Below, in pieces: positions 34,160-43,910 of a DNA stretch of 64,000 nucleotides. The first letter of the stretch is position 1. The number at the start of each line of letters is the position of its first letter. Below the pieces are notes generated by a model that worked only from the letters and a program-made list of their open reading frames with translations, was not told the DNA's origin and ran no database searches. Origin of the DNA: Suillus spraguei (taxonomy: Eukaryota; Basidiomycota; Agaricomycetes; Boletales; Suillaceae). The DNA is taken from positions 1 through 64,000 of the forward strand of contig JABCPU010000067.1 in NCBI GenBank assembly GCA_016800925.1, written 5' to 3'. Made by a program: the position numbers and the translations under genes.

Positions 34160-35010
34160 CTTTACGGTCGATTCCTAGCATTGTTGTTCCGATACCAATT
34201 ATCGCATATCAAATTCAACGGGTATTGGAAGTCCTCCAGGCCCACGAAGTCTTCTTTATGCTTCTCGCCGGAACGAACTGATAGAAGATGCTAATACTCC
34301 CAGCTTTGTCGTTGATCCGACTTGCTCATGCTCCTCAAAACGGTTGTTGACCCACGACCGCGCCAGTGCATCTCGATGTTTCCCCCAGCATTCCGTACCT
34401 TATTTGTGGCAGTCAGAAGGACTTTGCGGTCAGCGGCAAAGCTGGAAAAAGGGTTATTGGTCAACACATGTCGCAGAGCCCTTAGGATTTACATAGAGCC
34501 AGTTGGTGCATAAGGCGATGTATTGCTGATGAGTTCCAGAGTCTTCTCATAATTTGGGTCATCGTACCTAAGAAATTGTTAATACATCTGGCCGTATTAC
34601 AGAGCACAACTGCTACAAATATTATTTCTTCTTTCATCGTGATCGAGTCAGGATCTTTGGTTAGAATGATGGTAGGCTCAGTGAAGGAGTCGTCACATGT
34701 GGGACCATGAGAAAGTCACAGGTGGGTCATACTATCCACCTTACCGGTGCCTCCGATGAGAACCTTCCCTCCCGCGTCCTTGACTTTCTGTATCAAACCC
34801 ATAAGCCAAACAACCTCTGTGATATCACTCAGTAACCAGTACACAGCACGATGCATAGAAGCGAAAGGCACATCACAGATCCCATAAAAATAAAGTTGCT
34901 GGATTCTGATGGTGACCCGACTTTGATGTTCACAACCTCAGACAAGAACAGATCTTTGAAACCAGATGACCAAAGCAAAGAGAAAAATATAGCTGTGACG
35001 ACAACATAGA
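34160..35010 (-). pseudogene. 3' remnant of delta-1-pyrroline-5-carboxylate dehydrogenase (PUT2-like)
   Basis: Read on the minus strand, the pieces E-V-V-N-I-K-V-G-S-P-S-E-S-S-N-F-I, V-K-D-A-G-G-K-V-L-I-G-G-T-G, I-L-T-K-D-P-D-S-I-T-M-K-E-E-I, K-T-L-E-L-I-S-N-T-S-P-Y-A, F-A-A-D-R-K-V-L-L-T-A-T-N-K and D-F-V-G-L-E-D-F-Q-Y-P come in the correct order for P5C dehydrogenase. That enzyme is the mitochondrial aldehyde dehydrogenase making glutamate in proline breakdown. Several frame changes and stops separate the pieces, and the catalytic-Cys region and the N-terminal half are missing. The left copy is cut where retroelement sequence begins (about 35010-35042). It is clearly non-functional as read. 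An intact copy elsewhere is expected. Confidence 0.8.
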
Positions 35011-35042
35011 AGGGTCCACATTCCAATTAAACAGTGTTTCAT

Positions 35043-36637
35043 TGTCATATACTGTACATTCAGGCCCGATCCATGGACATCCAGACACCCAATCCATACA
35101 TCCTAGTCCACCCATCCAATCCAGCTCACATATCCAATCCACCCATCCACTCCAATCCATATCCATCCATATCTAATCCATATCCATATCTGCATCAGGA
35201 AATCGCACATTCCTTAACGTGCCTTATCGACTTATTTACACTTAACTGCTTGTGAATTGAATCTACTTGTCCAAATTTCAACGTGAATGAATCAAAAAAA
35301 AAGTTAGATATATAAATACATGTTTATTGTATTTCGCACTCAAAAAATATAAATATCAGTAATGATGTGAGAGAGAAACAAGTTTGAGATAATGATTAAG
35401 CTGATTAAGCATGTCAAGAATGTGTGAATTTCCTGATGTGACTCAGTCCATCCATCCAATCTGATCCACCCATCCGATCCGTGGCCATATCTGATCCATG
35501 TCCATATCCGATCCATGCTCATATCCGAAACTATTCCCGCACACCTGCATGTTACTCCTTTTAGGTTAATACCTGTGTCCGGCTTTCGGTTATCTCTGCA
35601 CCTCTGGCTTTTGGTTATCTTGACTTCCATCTTGATGAGATATTTCATACAAGTCTTATTTCTGAGTTCATAGCCTTGTGTTCTGCAATGCCTCAGACAT
35701 AGCCTTGGACTATCCTTACTTGCCTTCCGGCATTCTACCTACAGTATATAAACTTGTAGTACAACTCCTGCAGACCTCAGTCTGATCATTGTTTTCCTAC
35801 TCCTGTATATTCCTTTGACTTCTGTATCTTGTTATCATGTCTATATAAATCCATTTCCATTCTCGCACTTGGGCTCTGGCCCTCGTAAGCTTCCGACTCA
35901 GACCTATGGGATCATTCCCTAGGCCGGAGCTTTGATCCTATGTCCTATATCCTTTTCGGACTTTGTCCATTTCCTGTCTCTCATCTGTTTCACCTCCGAC
36001 TCTACCTTTGGTAGTCTTATCCTGTCTGTTTCTATTCCGGACCTTGTCTGGAGTAGTCTATACTATCTCTACACCATATCCAGACCTACTCCTCTCTAGT
36101 AGTTCAATACCTCCCTTAAGATCCATAGAGCTACACTCGTCCAATCATCAAATCATCCAATCATCCAATCATCCGCTCTTCCGCTCCTCTGAGCTTCGGA
36201 CCTTTGGACCTCTGGTCCTCCAGATCCATCCTATCCTATCCTCTGACATCTATGGATCATCTTTCTCTCTGGAGCTCTGCTCCTATCCTGCCCTGGACTT
36301 TGTCCAGTGATCCATCTTCATCTGTTCTACTTGGGACTTGTTCCAGTAGTCTTACCATTACTCCCTACCATCCGGAAATAGTTCCGGTGCATTCCAGGGC
36401 TCATCCAGAAGTCCTTCGGAGCTCTATCGAGCTATTCTGTTCTACAGAGTTCATCCGGACTCCGTCCGGACTCCACTATAACTCCCCCTTGGACTTCATC
36501 TGAAATTAAGGGCACATACTTGGGTAAGGGGCACAGCATACAAGCTGAGGCCAAGCCCCTTTGACTTTCCGTCCCTCCAGTACAACCCCATGTAAGACCA
36601 GGACTTCTTAGTAGCCCAGTTTTGCATGGTTGTAACA
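35043..36637 (+). mobile_element. solo LTR, family D, with a MITE inside
   Basis: The block begins TGTCATATACTG and ends GGTTGTAACA. It is flanked by the 5-bp duplication TTCAT (35038-35042 and 36638-36642). It is 1595 bp long, of which 246 bp is MITE G. A TATA box (TATATAAA) lies near 35746. Its first part is rich in ATCCAATCCATATCC-like short tandem repeats. It shares a start and an AAGGGCACA...GGGGCACAG segment with family C, so the two families are related. It sits at the junction between the P5CDH remnant and the copia element. Confidence 0.8.
35193..35438. mobile_element. MITE G (copy 2)
   Basis: This copy matches 4260-4532 with the same CATCAGGAAAT...TTTCCTGATG termini and TG on both sides (35191-35192 and 35439-35440). 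It is 27 bp shorter. Nearly every difference is loss of one base from a short homopolymer (for example CC to C, GG to G, TTTT to TTT). Confidence 0.8.
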
Positions 36638-36657
36638 TTCATATGGCATCTTCCCTT

Positions 36658-37552
36658 TTATGCCTGCAGCTGGGCTGCAGCCTGTGACGTAGGTGGCAGT
36701 TTACATTGCATCCACCCAGAAATATTTTGGCAACTTGGATTCTTCCAGCATGGCTGTGGTGAGTATTGAAAGCATTGATTCATGCGCTCTGCAATGCCAT
36801 TTTGCTCTGGGGTGTCAGCTGTGGTGGTTTCGAGTATGGTGCTATTGGTGCAAAGTTCCTCATGCATGTTGTTACCAGTGTATTCCCCTCCACCATTGCT
36901 GTGTATAAATTCAGTGTGAAGCATGGAAAAGCGCTCTTCATGGACTTCAGAGCAGAAAAATGTTTGAACATCTTCCATTGCTTGTACTGCTTGAGTATAT
37001 TACTCTTGTGCTTCAGGAAATAGATCCGAGGGAATCTGGAATACTCATTGATGATGACCATCCAATAGCAGAATCCTTTGCACAATTTAGGGGTAATTGG
37101 CCCACCTACATCTGTGTAGATGATTTGGATGGCACACATGTTGCATGTGCACTGGTCGTGAGTTGGAATGGAAGTTTCTTTATCTTCCCTAGCACGCATG
37201 GCTTGCAGAAGGTAGGTTGTCCAGTGATAGCATCAATCCCAGGAAGTTGGCCATTTGCCATCATGTGCTGTATGCAATCCACGCCTATGTGTCCCATTCT
37301 TTGGTGAAGAAGGTTTATATCCACTATCATGAGCACTTGTTCTATGAAGGTGAGCAGAGCGCCTTTGACATGATATAGGCCACTCTTATGCTTTGCAGTT
37401 AAGACAAGGCTTGTGCCTTTGTAGACTCCACGCTTATCCATTGAGGCATCAAAATACATGGACAGTCCATGGCGTGCAAGTTTGGAGACTGATATGAGCA
37501 ATATCATGAAGGCTAGAATGTGCAGTGTATTGGACAGTTCAACATCATACAC
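36658..37552 (-). pseudogene. copia integrase region (degenerate)
   Basis: The region encodes the pre-integrase zinc-binding module (H-Q-R-M-G-H-I...F-C-K-P-C-V-L-G-K), then I-Y-T-D-V-G-G-P-I-T at the first catalytic Asp, H-S-N-G-G-G-E-Y (second catalytic Asp replaced) and T-P-E-Q-N-G-I-A-E-R-M-N (catalytic Glu retained). Two overlapping frames are needed, so there is a frame break near 36850-37110. The C-terminal part is lost at the LTR D insertion. Confidence 0.8.
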
Positions 37553-38202
37553 CTGCCCTCATATAGTGGTGCAAAAGGTGACAGTTCCTTTTCCAATTGA
37601 GTCCACTGTGGAGTCATCACCAAAACTGATCTTGTGCGCTGGATGGATTGTGTGATATGTTCCTGTTTGAACCAAGTGCAATGTGGGACCATGTGCGATG
37701 AGGCGCCTAAATCAATGATGACGTCCAGGCGATCCTTAGTGACAGATGTGGAGTAAGCCTGAACATGCTTTGCCAAAGCCTTAGAGATATGTACATGTTC
37801 TCTAACTGCAGTGCTCTTAGTGTCTACTTCTGAGTCTGAGTCTGCAGGTGATTCCACTTTCTTTGTCTTATCCTTCTTTTTCTTCTTTCCCTCCTTGAGC
37901 ATGTGGCTTTGCTCCTTGATCACATTACAGTCTCACATGTCATGCATAGCTGTTTGATGGAGTGCACACCATGTTTCAGGTTGCACACTTGCTGCAGTGT
38001 GTGCACTCAAGGTGGTAACAGGTTGGCACACAACCTCTGCAATGACTCTGGTCTCAGTTGCATTGAAAGTGAGGTCCTTTTCTGCAATGGTATTGAGGAC
38101 AGAGGAGGCAAAGTGCACCAGTCAGGGGTATCAGGAAGGGAGTGCATAAGCACAAATGCAATGATTCTGGAATCGATGGTGAAGTTCATGCCTGTTAAGT
38201 GC
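37553..38202 (-). pseudogene. copia Gag C-terminus and protease (degenerate)
   Basis: From 38202 down the strand encodes H-L-T-G-M-N-F-T-I-D-S-R-I-I, then E-T-R-V-I-A-E, a Lys-rich linker (K-K-K-K-K-D) and the protease start I-I-D-L-G-A-S-S-H-M, the usual D-S-G-A-S-x-H-M with D-S-G changed to D-L-G. Frame changes occur near 38100 and 37930. Confidence 0.7.
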
Positions 38203-38207
38203 GACTC

Positions 38208-38913
38208 TGTCATATACCATACTTCTGATCTCCTATCCAATCAGATCCAATCAATCCTACTTCTGTCTGGTCCACAGATCTGATCCAGAACCCCGATCCG
38301 AACCTTCCTACATCTTGTCTTCTATCACCACTGCTAAACCAACACCTATCCCTTTGGTATCTTTCCTATGTCCAGTATTCTGGCTATGTATATTTTCTGT
38401 CCTGCTTATTGATCTTTCTTGTTCTTTGTCATGCTTACTGATCTGCTGTGCTTTTACAAATAGACTTCCATTATACATTGTACATAGCCCTCGGTCCTGG
38501 ACTTGTTAATTATCCGTGCTAGTTACTTACAGTATATAAACCATTTGTAGATCTCTGTAGAACCTTAGTTCAAATATCATCTTAGATTCTACTCATTCTG
38601 TTCTTCTGGACTTGAGTTACTTCTGACTCTTGTTATCTTCCGAGACTTAGGATTGATTCCTATAAGTCTATACCTCTGACTCTACCTTCGGATAGTCTAC
38701 CTCCATTAGTTTCTAGTTAGGAACTTCGTTCCGAGACTAGCCTTATCCCTTGTTCCATTTCTACGTTCCAGATAACATTTGGATGTCTGAATCCTCAGAC
38801 CTTCAGACATATACCTTTCTCCAAAATAAAGGGCAATACTCGGAAAGGGGCACAGTGTATGAACTGAGGCCAAAGCCCTTCTGATCCTTTACCCTTTGAG
38901 TATGGTCTTAACA
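38208..38913 (+). mobile_element. solo LTR, family C (copy 2)
   Basis: This 706-bp copy begins TGTCATATACC, ends GTCTTAACA and is flanked by the perfect duplication GACTC (38203-38207 and 38914-38918). It interrupts the copia gag between H-S-L-E-S-V and H-L-T-G-M. It is more diverged and shorter than copies 1 and 3. Confidence 0.92.
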
Positions 38914-38918
38914 GACTC

Positions 38919-39274
38919 AAGGCTATGGAACTTTGTGATGTGGTCATTAATCTGCAATGTGCCATCCCACTTGAAAGCAATGAGTTGTTCAAAGATGTAG
39001 AAGGCATTAGTGACACTCAACATATTGTGGATTTTCATGAGTTTGTCAAAAAGTGCCTTTGCTGTTGCACATGCTTGTGTCTTCATGAGGAGGGCATCTG
39101 AGATGTGGTCTTGAATGATACCATATGCCTTCTCATTGTGTGCAGCCCACGATTCCATCACCTCACTGCTAGTGGTTGTTGGGAGTGAGGCAGAAGAGGC
39201 TGAGGTGGTGGAGATACTAGAAGCAGTAGTTACAGCAGTTGGGTCAGGGTCTGTGCCTGTGACAACATGCAGTA
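38919..39274 (-). pseudogene. copia Gag middle segment
   Basis: An open stretch encodes a Ser/Thr-rich linker followed by V-M-E-S-W-A-A-H-N-E-K-A-Y-G-I-I-Q-D-H-I, A-L-F-D-K-L-M-K-I-H-N and A-F-K-W-D-G-T-L-Q-I-N-D-H-I, characteristic of UBN2-type copia Gag. It is separated from its N-terminus by the 10-kb gypsy insertion; the N-terminal codons resume at 49434. Confidence 0.8.
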
Positions 39275-39909
39275 TGTTACAGTGATACATGCCCCTATTC
39301 ATTTTCCCTTCTACTCTTGTGTATCACGTGATACAGAGCCTATCACTCGGACACTTCCACTTCCATCAGACATCACATGACCACATGACTTGACTACTAT
39401 GTCATCGTGACATCATATCATGTGATGTCTTGACTCCCCATGACTCAGTTCTTGGACCTGGCCAGTTTAGCATATGCGTACACTAAACATGTGCTCTTAT
39501 CTTGACCCATGGTTTCAACATGCTTGTACAATACATACCTTCCTTATTAGGATACACAGTTATATTCCCATGGTTACCTGGTCTGTGCGCACATATGTAC
39601 CTATATAAGCACAGTATACTTGTAGTAGATTCCTTACTTTAATCTTACTGTGTTTTACCTGGATTCCTCTTTGCTAAGGACCCCCAATCCTTAGTCATCT
39701 TAAATCATCTCTAAGTCTAAGCACTCCTTAGCCTTAGTCTCTATTTCCATAGAACCTCTGAGACTTGTCTCTGAGGCTGAACCCTTGATCGTACTCAGAA
39801 CTAGTTCCTTGTACTTTTACCTTGCTCTCTTTTGAGCATTGTAGAACTTCCCAGCAGACTGTCTGTGTCTTTTCACTATCACTGGTAACACTACCCCAGT
39901 TCACAACAA
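39275..39909 (+). mobile_element. 5' LTR, family A
   Basis: The 635-bp LTR begins TGTTACAGTG and ends TTCACAACA. It contains the TATA box at 39602 and the putative transcript start at 39636. It pairs with the 634-bp 3' LTR at 48795-49428. Differences between the pair are mostly C/T and G/A transitions. Confidence 0.93.
39602..39609 (+). promoter_or_regulatory. LTR A TATA box
   Basis: TATATAAG lies 34 bp upstream of the stretch ACTTTAATCTT (39636-39646), which is the predicted 5' end of the element RNA because it complements the primer-binding site exactly. Confidence 0.65.
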
Positions 39910-39910
39910 A

Positions 39911-39921
39911 AGATTAAAGTC
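39911..39921 (+). promoter_or_regulatory. self-priming primer-binding site
   Basis: AAGATTAAAGT starts one base after the 5' LTR and is the perfect 11-nt reverse complement of 39636-39646 in the R region. In Tf1 of fission yeast and the related sushi clade, the first 11 nt of the mRNA fold back on such a site and are nicked to prime cDNA synthesis. I see no match to a tRNA 3' end. Confidence 0.72.
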
Positions 39922-40142
39922 TATCTGATCGTCGACTATCCAGTCTTCGACCCCGAACCCTGATTGCTTAGATAAGCAGACTAGCGTATGTGTACACTAA
40001 TGTGATTGTTGACTAGGTAACAGCCCTAGCAACCAGAAGACCTAACGGACAGCAAGACTGCATGTGTAGGCACCAAGAACATATACTCAACCCTGACAAC
40101 TTTCTAGAGTCACATAAAGAAATTCACTGACTTCTTTCCATC

Positions 40143-40971
40143 ATGACTACCACTGCCACTGGAAAAGAATTTGAATTCAAGATTGGTCCCCCAACCACAT
40201 TTGACAGAGATTGTGAAAACTCTGCAGAGTTTATCCTATCATGCAATGCCTACTTTAACATCAATGAAAAGCTCTACACCACCAACAAACAGAAGATTAT
40301 CTTCATTTCCTCCTTCATGACCAAAGGAAATGCCAAGTTATGGAAGGAACAGTTCCTCGCTCACGCTCAGTCTGTGGACTCAAGCAGGAGTAAGGCAGGT
40401 TATGGAGATATGAAGCAGTTCATGAAGAGCTTCAATGAAGCCTGTGAGCCAGTAGACTCAAGAGGAACTGCAATGACAAAACTTAGAGATCTGAAACAAG
40501 GAAATGGAGATCTCCAGACATACATCACTGATTTCGAAGCCCTTGCAGCTAAAGCCAAGATAACAGATGACACAATGAAGATCCAGTTCTTCCAGGACAG
40601 CCTGAATCTAGGCATCCTAACCAAGCTATTTGCACCAGGAGATGTCCCTGACATATACTGAAACATTGTATCACAATGTGTTGCCATTGACAATTCCCAC
40701 CAACACCTTAATGTGACAAGGACATGTCATGCTCCACAGAAAAAGAAGAATTATGGAAATGCCCATTACACGCCCCACCACAACCTGAACACCATGATTG
40801 TGGACTGCATTTCAGATGCAGAAAGATCTGAATGCATGAGGAATGGACTATGCTTCAGATACCAAAAGAGTGGGCATCGCTCCAACCATTGCCCTGAAAG
40901 AAGGAAGAACACATTGGTCTGTCAGGCTGAAGTCCAGGACCTTCCTAATGAAGAAGATGAAGATGAAATAG
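40143..40971 (+). pseudogene. chromovirus Gag
   Basis: The ORF starts M-T-T-T-A-T-G-K-E-F-E at 40143 and reads through N-E-K-L-Y-T-T, F-M-T-K-G-N-A-K-L-W-K-E-Q-F and L-R-D-L-K-Q-G-N-G-D-L-Q-T-Y (retrotransposon Gag domain) to a TGA at 40659-40661 where TGG is expected. Beyond it the same protein continues to a zinc knuckle C-F-R-Y-Q-K-S-G-H-R-S-N-H-C whose second Cys is now Tyr. The frame ends at the family B LTR inserted at 40972. Confidence 0.88.
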
Positions 40972-41903
40972 TGTAAAGATACAACCTAACCTGGGCTGTA
41001 GATAAACTACCTCCTAAGTTAGTATGCGAGTCTTGTGCTCCATCTAGTCTGCTTCACTTGTGAAAACAAGAGCGTTCGACCCTAAAGGGGGATGCCTATT
41101 AGTATGGTCAAGTTCAAGTCAAACTTATGTGCAAATGAAGTGTCATGGTCAGCGGTAAGTTGCTGCAGTCAGCAATGATGCCGCCGGAACTAGTGTCATA
41201 AGTAGCGGTACTACCGTGGTCGAGATATAGTCAGAAACAGTTGCATCGAGCGATGATATCAGCGGTAGCAGTAAGGTTGCAAGCGGTGCAAAGAAACAGT
41301 AAAGAAGGCCACAGTACTTTCAGTGGTAAAGTAGCGGTGCGTGAGAAGTTCAGTCAAAATAACAGTCAAAAGTCCAGCAGTGTGCCAGCGGTAATGGAGA
41401 ACGAGCGATAAGGAAACTTTAAAGACTATGTCCACTACTGGGTAGATCCAGAGCTAGACAATAATCCTGACCTATAGTATGTGCAATGGTGTAAAATCAG
41501 GTGCTTTATCGTGTGGGGTACACAGTGCTTATATCCTAATTCGTATGTACTCAGAATACTCTAGGCAAGATCAGTAGCGCTCGAGTGTAGTAACCACCAT
41601 ATGTAAACATAGCGCGAGGTGCTGCGGCACAAGGCAACATGTAATAAGACTTGCTGTGGAATCAGTGATAATGAACATAAAACAAACGACGCACCAAATG
41701 GAGCTATGCGGATGCGGCAAGGACATGGGAGGACATTGGTACGTGGAGCGTGATGTGGTAGTCAGTACGGTGTGCGGTAAGCATGGGATGCCGCCAGAAG
41801 TGCTAAAGGGGTAAGATGGCCATGGACAAGTGGTAACTCCTATAGATGTGAGACAAGTGTCAAAAGATAGGGTTTTAAGCCCAGCACCAATATGTTCGTT
41901 ACA
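40972..41903 (-). mobile_element. solo LTR, family B (copy 1)
   Basis: On the minus strand this 932-bp LTR begins TGTAACGAACATATTGG and ends ATCTTTACA. Flanking 4-mers are ATAG (40968-40971) and ATGG (41904-41907), a 4-bp duplication with one mismatch. It lies between the Gag zinc knuckle and protease of the chromovirus. Confidence 0.85.
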
Positions 41904-43089
41904 ATGGTTTGCCATATCATGCAGGATTTTTAGAATGGAGAGACAAGAAATTGACATATGTTTCTCTCAATGTATTCCTATGACTTGTATGTGCAGTAGG
42001 ACAATGAAAGGAACTTCATGTTCCCATTACCCTTCTCTCACATACTCGTTTGAAATCCATCGACACCACTGCCATCATAGATTCCAGAGCAGCCGGAACC
42101 TTCATCTCTGAGGAGTTTGTGAAGCTCCATAAAATCACCCAAAGAAAGCTTGATAAGCCTTTCAAAGTCATGACCGCTGATGGCACCTATATCAAAGGAG
42201 GACCTATCATGCACTACTGTTTTCTAATGGTCAAAGTTGATCAATGAACCATGTTTGGGAAATTCAATATCACCAAACTAGGCTGACGTGATCAGATTCT
42301 ATTGGGGATCCCTTGGCTTCATGCAATAAACCCAGTCATCAACTGGACCACCAAAACCCTTACCCTATCATGCACCCCCAAATCTGATGAACTTGAGATC
42401 GACTCTGACAAAGACAGAAAGAAGAATGGTCTTCCTATTGACTTCCCTGAACATGAAAAGAAGTCAGAAGAGAAGCCGCAGCAGAAGAGAAAATGGAAGA
42501 ATTCGAAACTTCCACAGAAGAAGGTAGTTGCCTTTGCCACTCCCTTTGTTCCTAAACAGGAACCTGAACTGGAGCCAAAACCTAGGGTATGTGTGCCACA
42601 TGCAACATCACCAGAACCCCGCATACAACTGCCATGAGCAGTATCACTGATTCCCTGTGTTGAGAAACACAAGAACAACACCAAGCCCAAACACTGGGCC
42701 AGACCTGAACCTATCAAGCAGCGGCCAATAGAGGAACAAAAGTATGGAAAGAAAAAGCCAAAGAAGAGGTACCTGGATGAGACAAGAATGTGCCAAAATT
42801 ATCCAAATACTATGTACCACCGAAAACTTTCCAGTACTCTGAACCTACCCCTTCAGCTTCGATCAAGGACATCCCTGATGAACCCGTGCCCTCATTGATT
42901 TTAACCAAGGATGATGACCAATTCAACACGATGCAAGATGTCTGGCATGCACCAGAAGTACACAAAATTTCCTCTTACAAGCTCAGAGATAGAGAGTTTC
43001 TTGTGGAGTATGACACCAATGGAGTTAGCATGAGAATTATTGAAGAAGTATCCATGGACACACCATTAACATGTGATGGAACTTCCTGA
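41904..43089 (+). pseudogene. chromovirus protease and N-terminal Pol remnant
   Basis: T-T-A-I-I-D-S-R-A-A-G-T-F-I-S is the aspartic protease active-site region, with the required Gly after D-S replaced by Arg. It is followed by Q-R-K-L-D-K-P-F-K-V-M-T-A-D-G, then L-G-I-P-W-L-H-A-I-N-P-V-I-N-W (the conserved end of protease), a Lys-rich linker and the start of Pol, ending at the next family B LTR (43090). Several stops interrupt it. Confidence 0.8.
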
Positions 43090-43910
43090 TGTAAAGATAC
43101 AATCTAGCCTGGGCTGTAGATGAACCATGGCCTAAACTAGTATGCAAGTCTTGCGCTCTGTCTAGTCTGCTTCACTTGCAAAGCAAGAGCGTTCGACCCT
43201 AAAGGGAATGCTAAGTTAGTATAGTTCAATAAAGCCCAACCTGCAGTGTGTGACTGCTGTCGGAGGTAGCGAGATGCTAGTGGTGACCTCCGGTCCATGG
43301 GAAACTTGCGGTAAAACTGCGGTAAGGCGTGGGAAACTGGCGGTAAAACAAGTGGTGAAGCATAGCGATGAAGTGCGGGAAAGCGGTAAAGAGCAGTGGT
43401 GCGTGCAGCAGTAAAACAATTCTTAAGAGACAGTGACTTCAGCAAAAGACTTTATTCCATTAGAGACAGTAGTGGTGACAACTCCTAAGTACCGTGTGTA
43501 CCATAGAGGGAAAAGTAAAAGTACCGGAATGTGCGAAGAGTCCTTTTTAACATGTACTGTGAACGGCCGGAATACATAGCGAGAATGGTAGCGAGATAGA
43601 GATATTTAGCTAAGAAGCACACAGCGAGCAAGCGGTGTTATGGAAGGTAAGGTAAGTCTTGCCGTAGCTTTAGTAACAGCGGAAATGAATATGCTACACA
43701 CCAATGGATCTTAGATGGAAATGGAATGGACAAGAGGACATCGGTAGTGAGATTCAGTAAGGGGCAAGGATCCACGGAGCAAAAACGGTACCGGCAAAGC
43801 AAAAAGGGGTAATGCTCACTATAGGGGTTTTCTTGGTAGCCGCTGTAGGCAGTAATGAGACACTTGTGTAAAACAGCACTTTCATGGTCAGCGTGACTTT
43901 GTTCGCTACA
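43090..43910 (-). mobile_element. family B LTR (copy 2), degraded
   Basis: The 3' end (GTAAAGATACAA...CTAGTCTGCTTCACTT on the + strand) clearly matches family B, but the rest is diverged and about 130 bp shorter. No target duplication is found (CTGA before, CCGC after). The reverse transcriptase palm that should lie on its right is missing, so a deletion probably removed one flank together with the RT. Confidence 0.6.
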
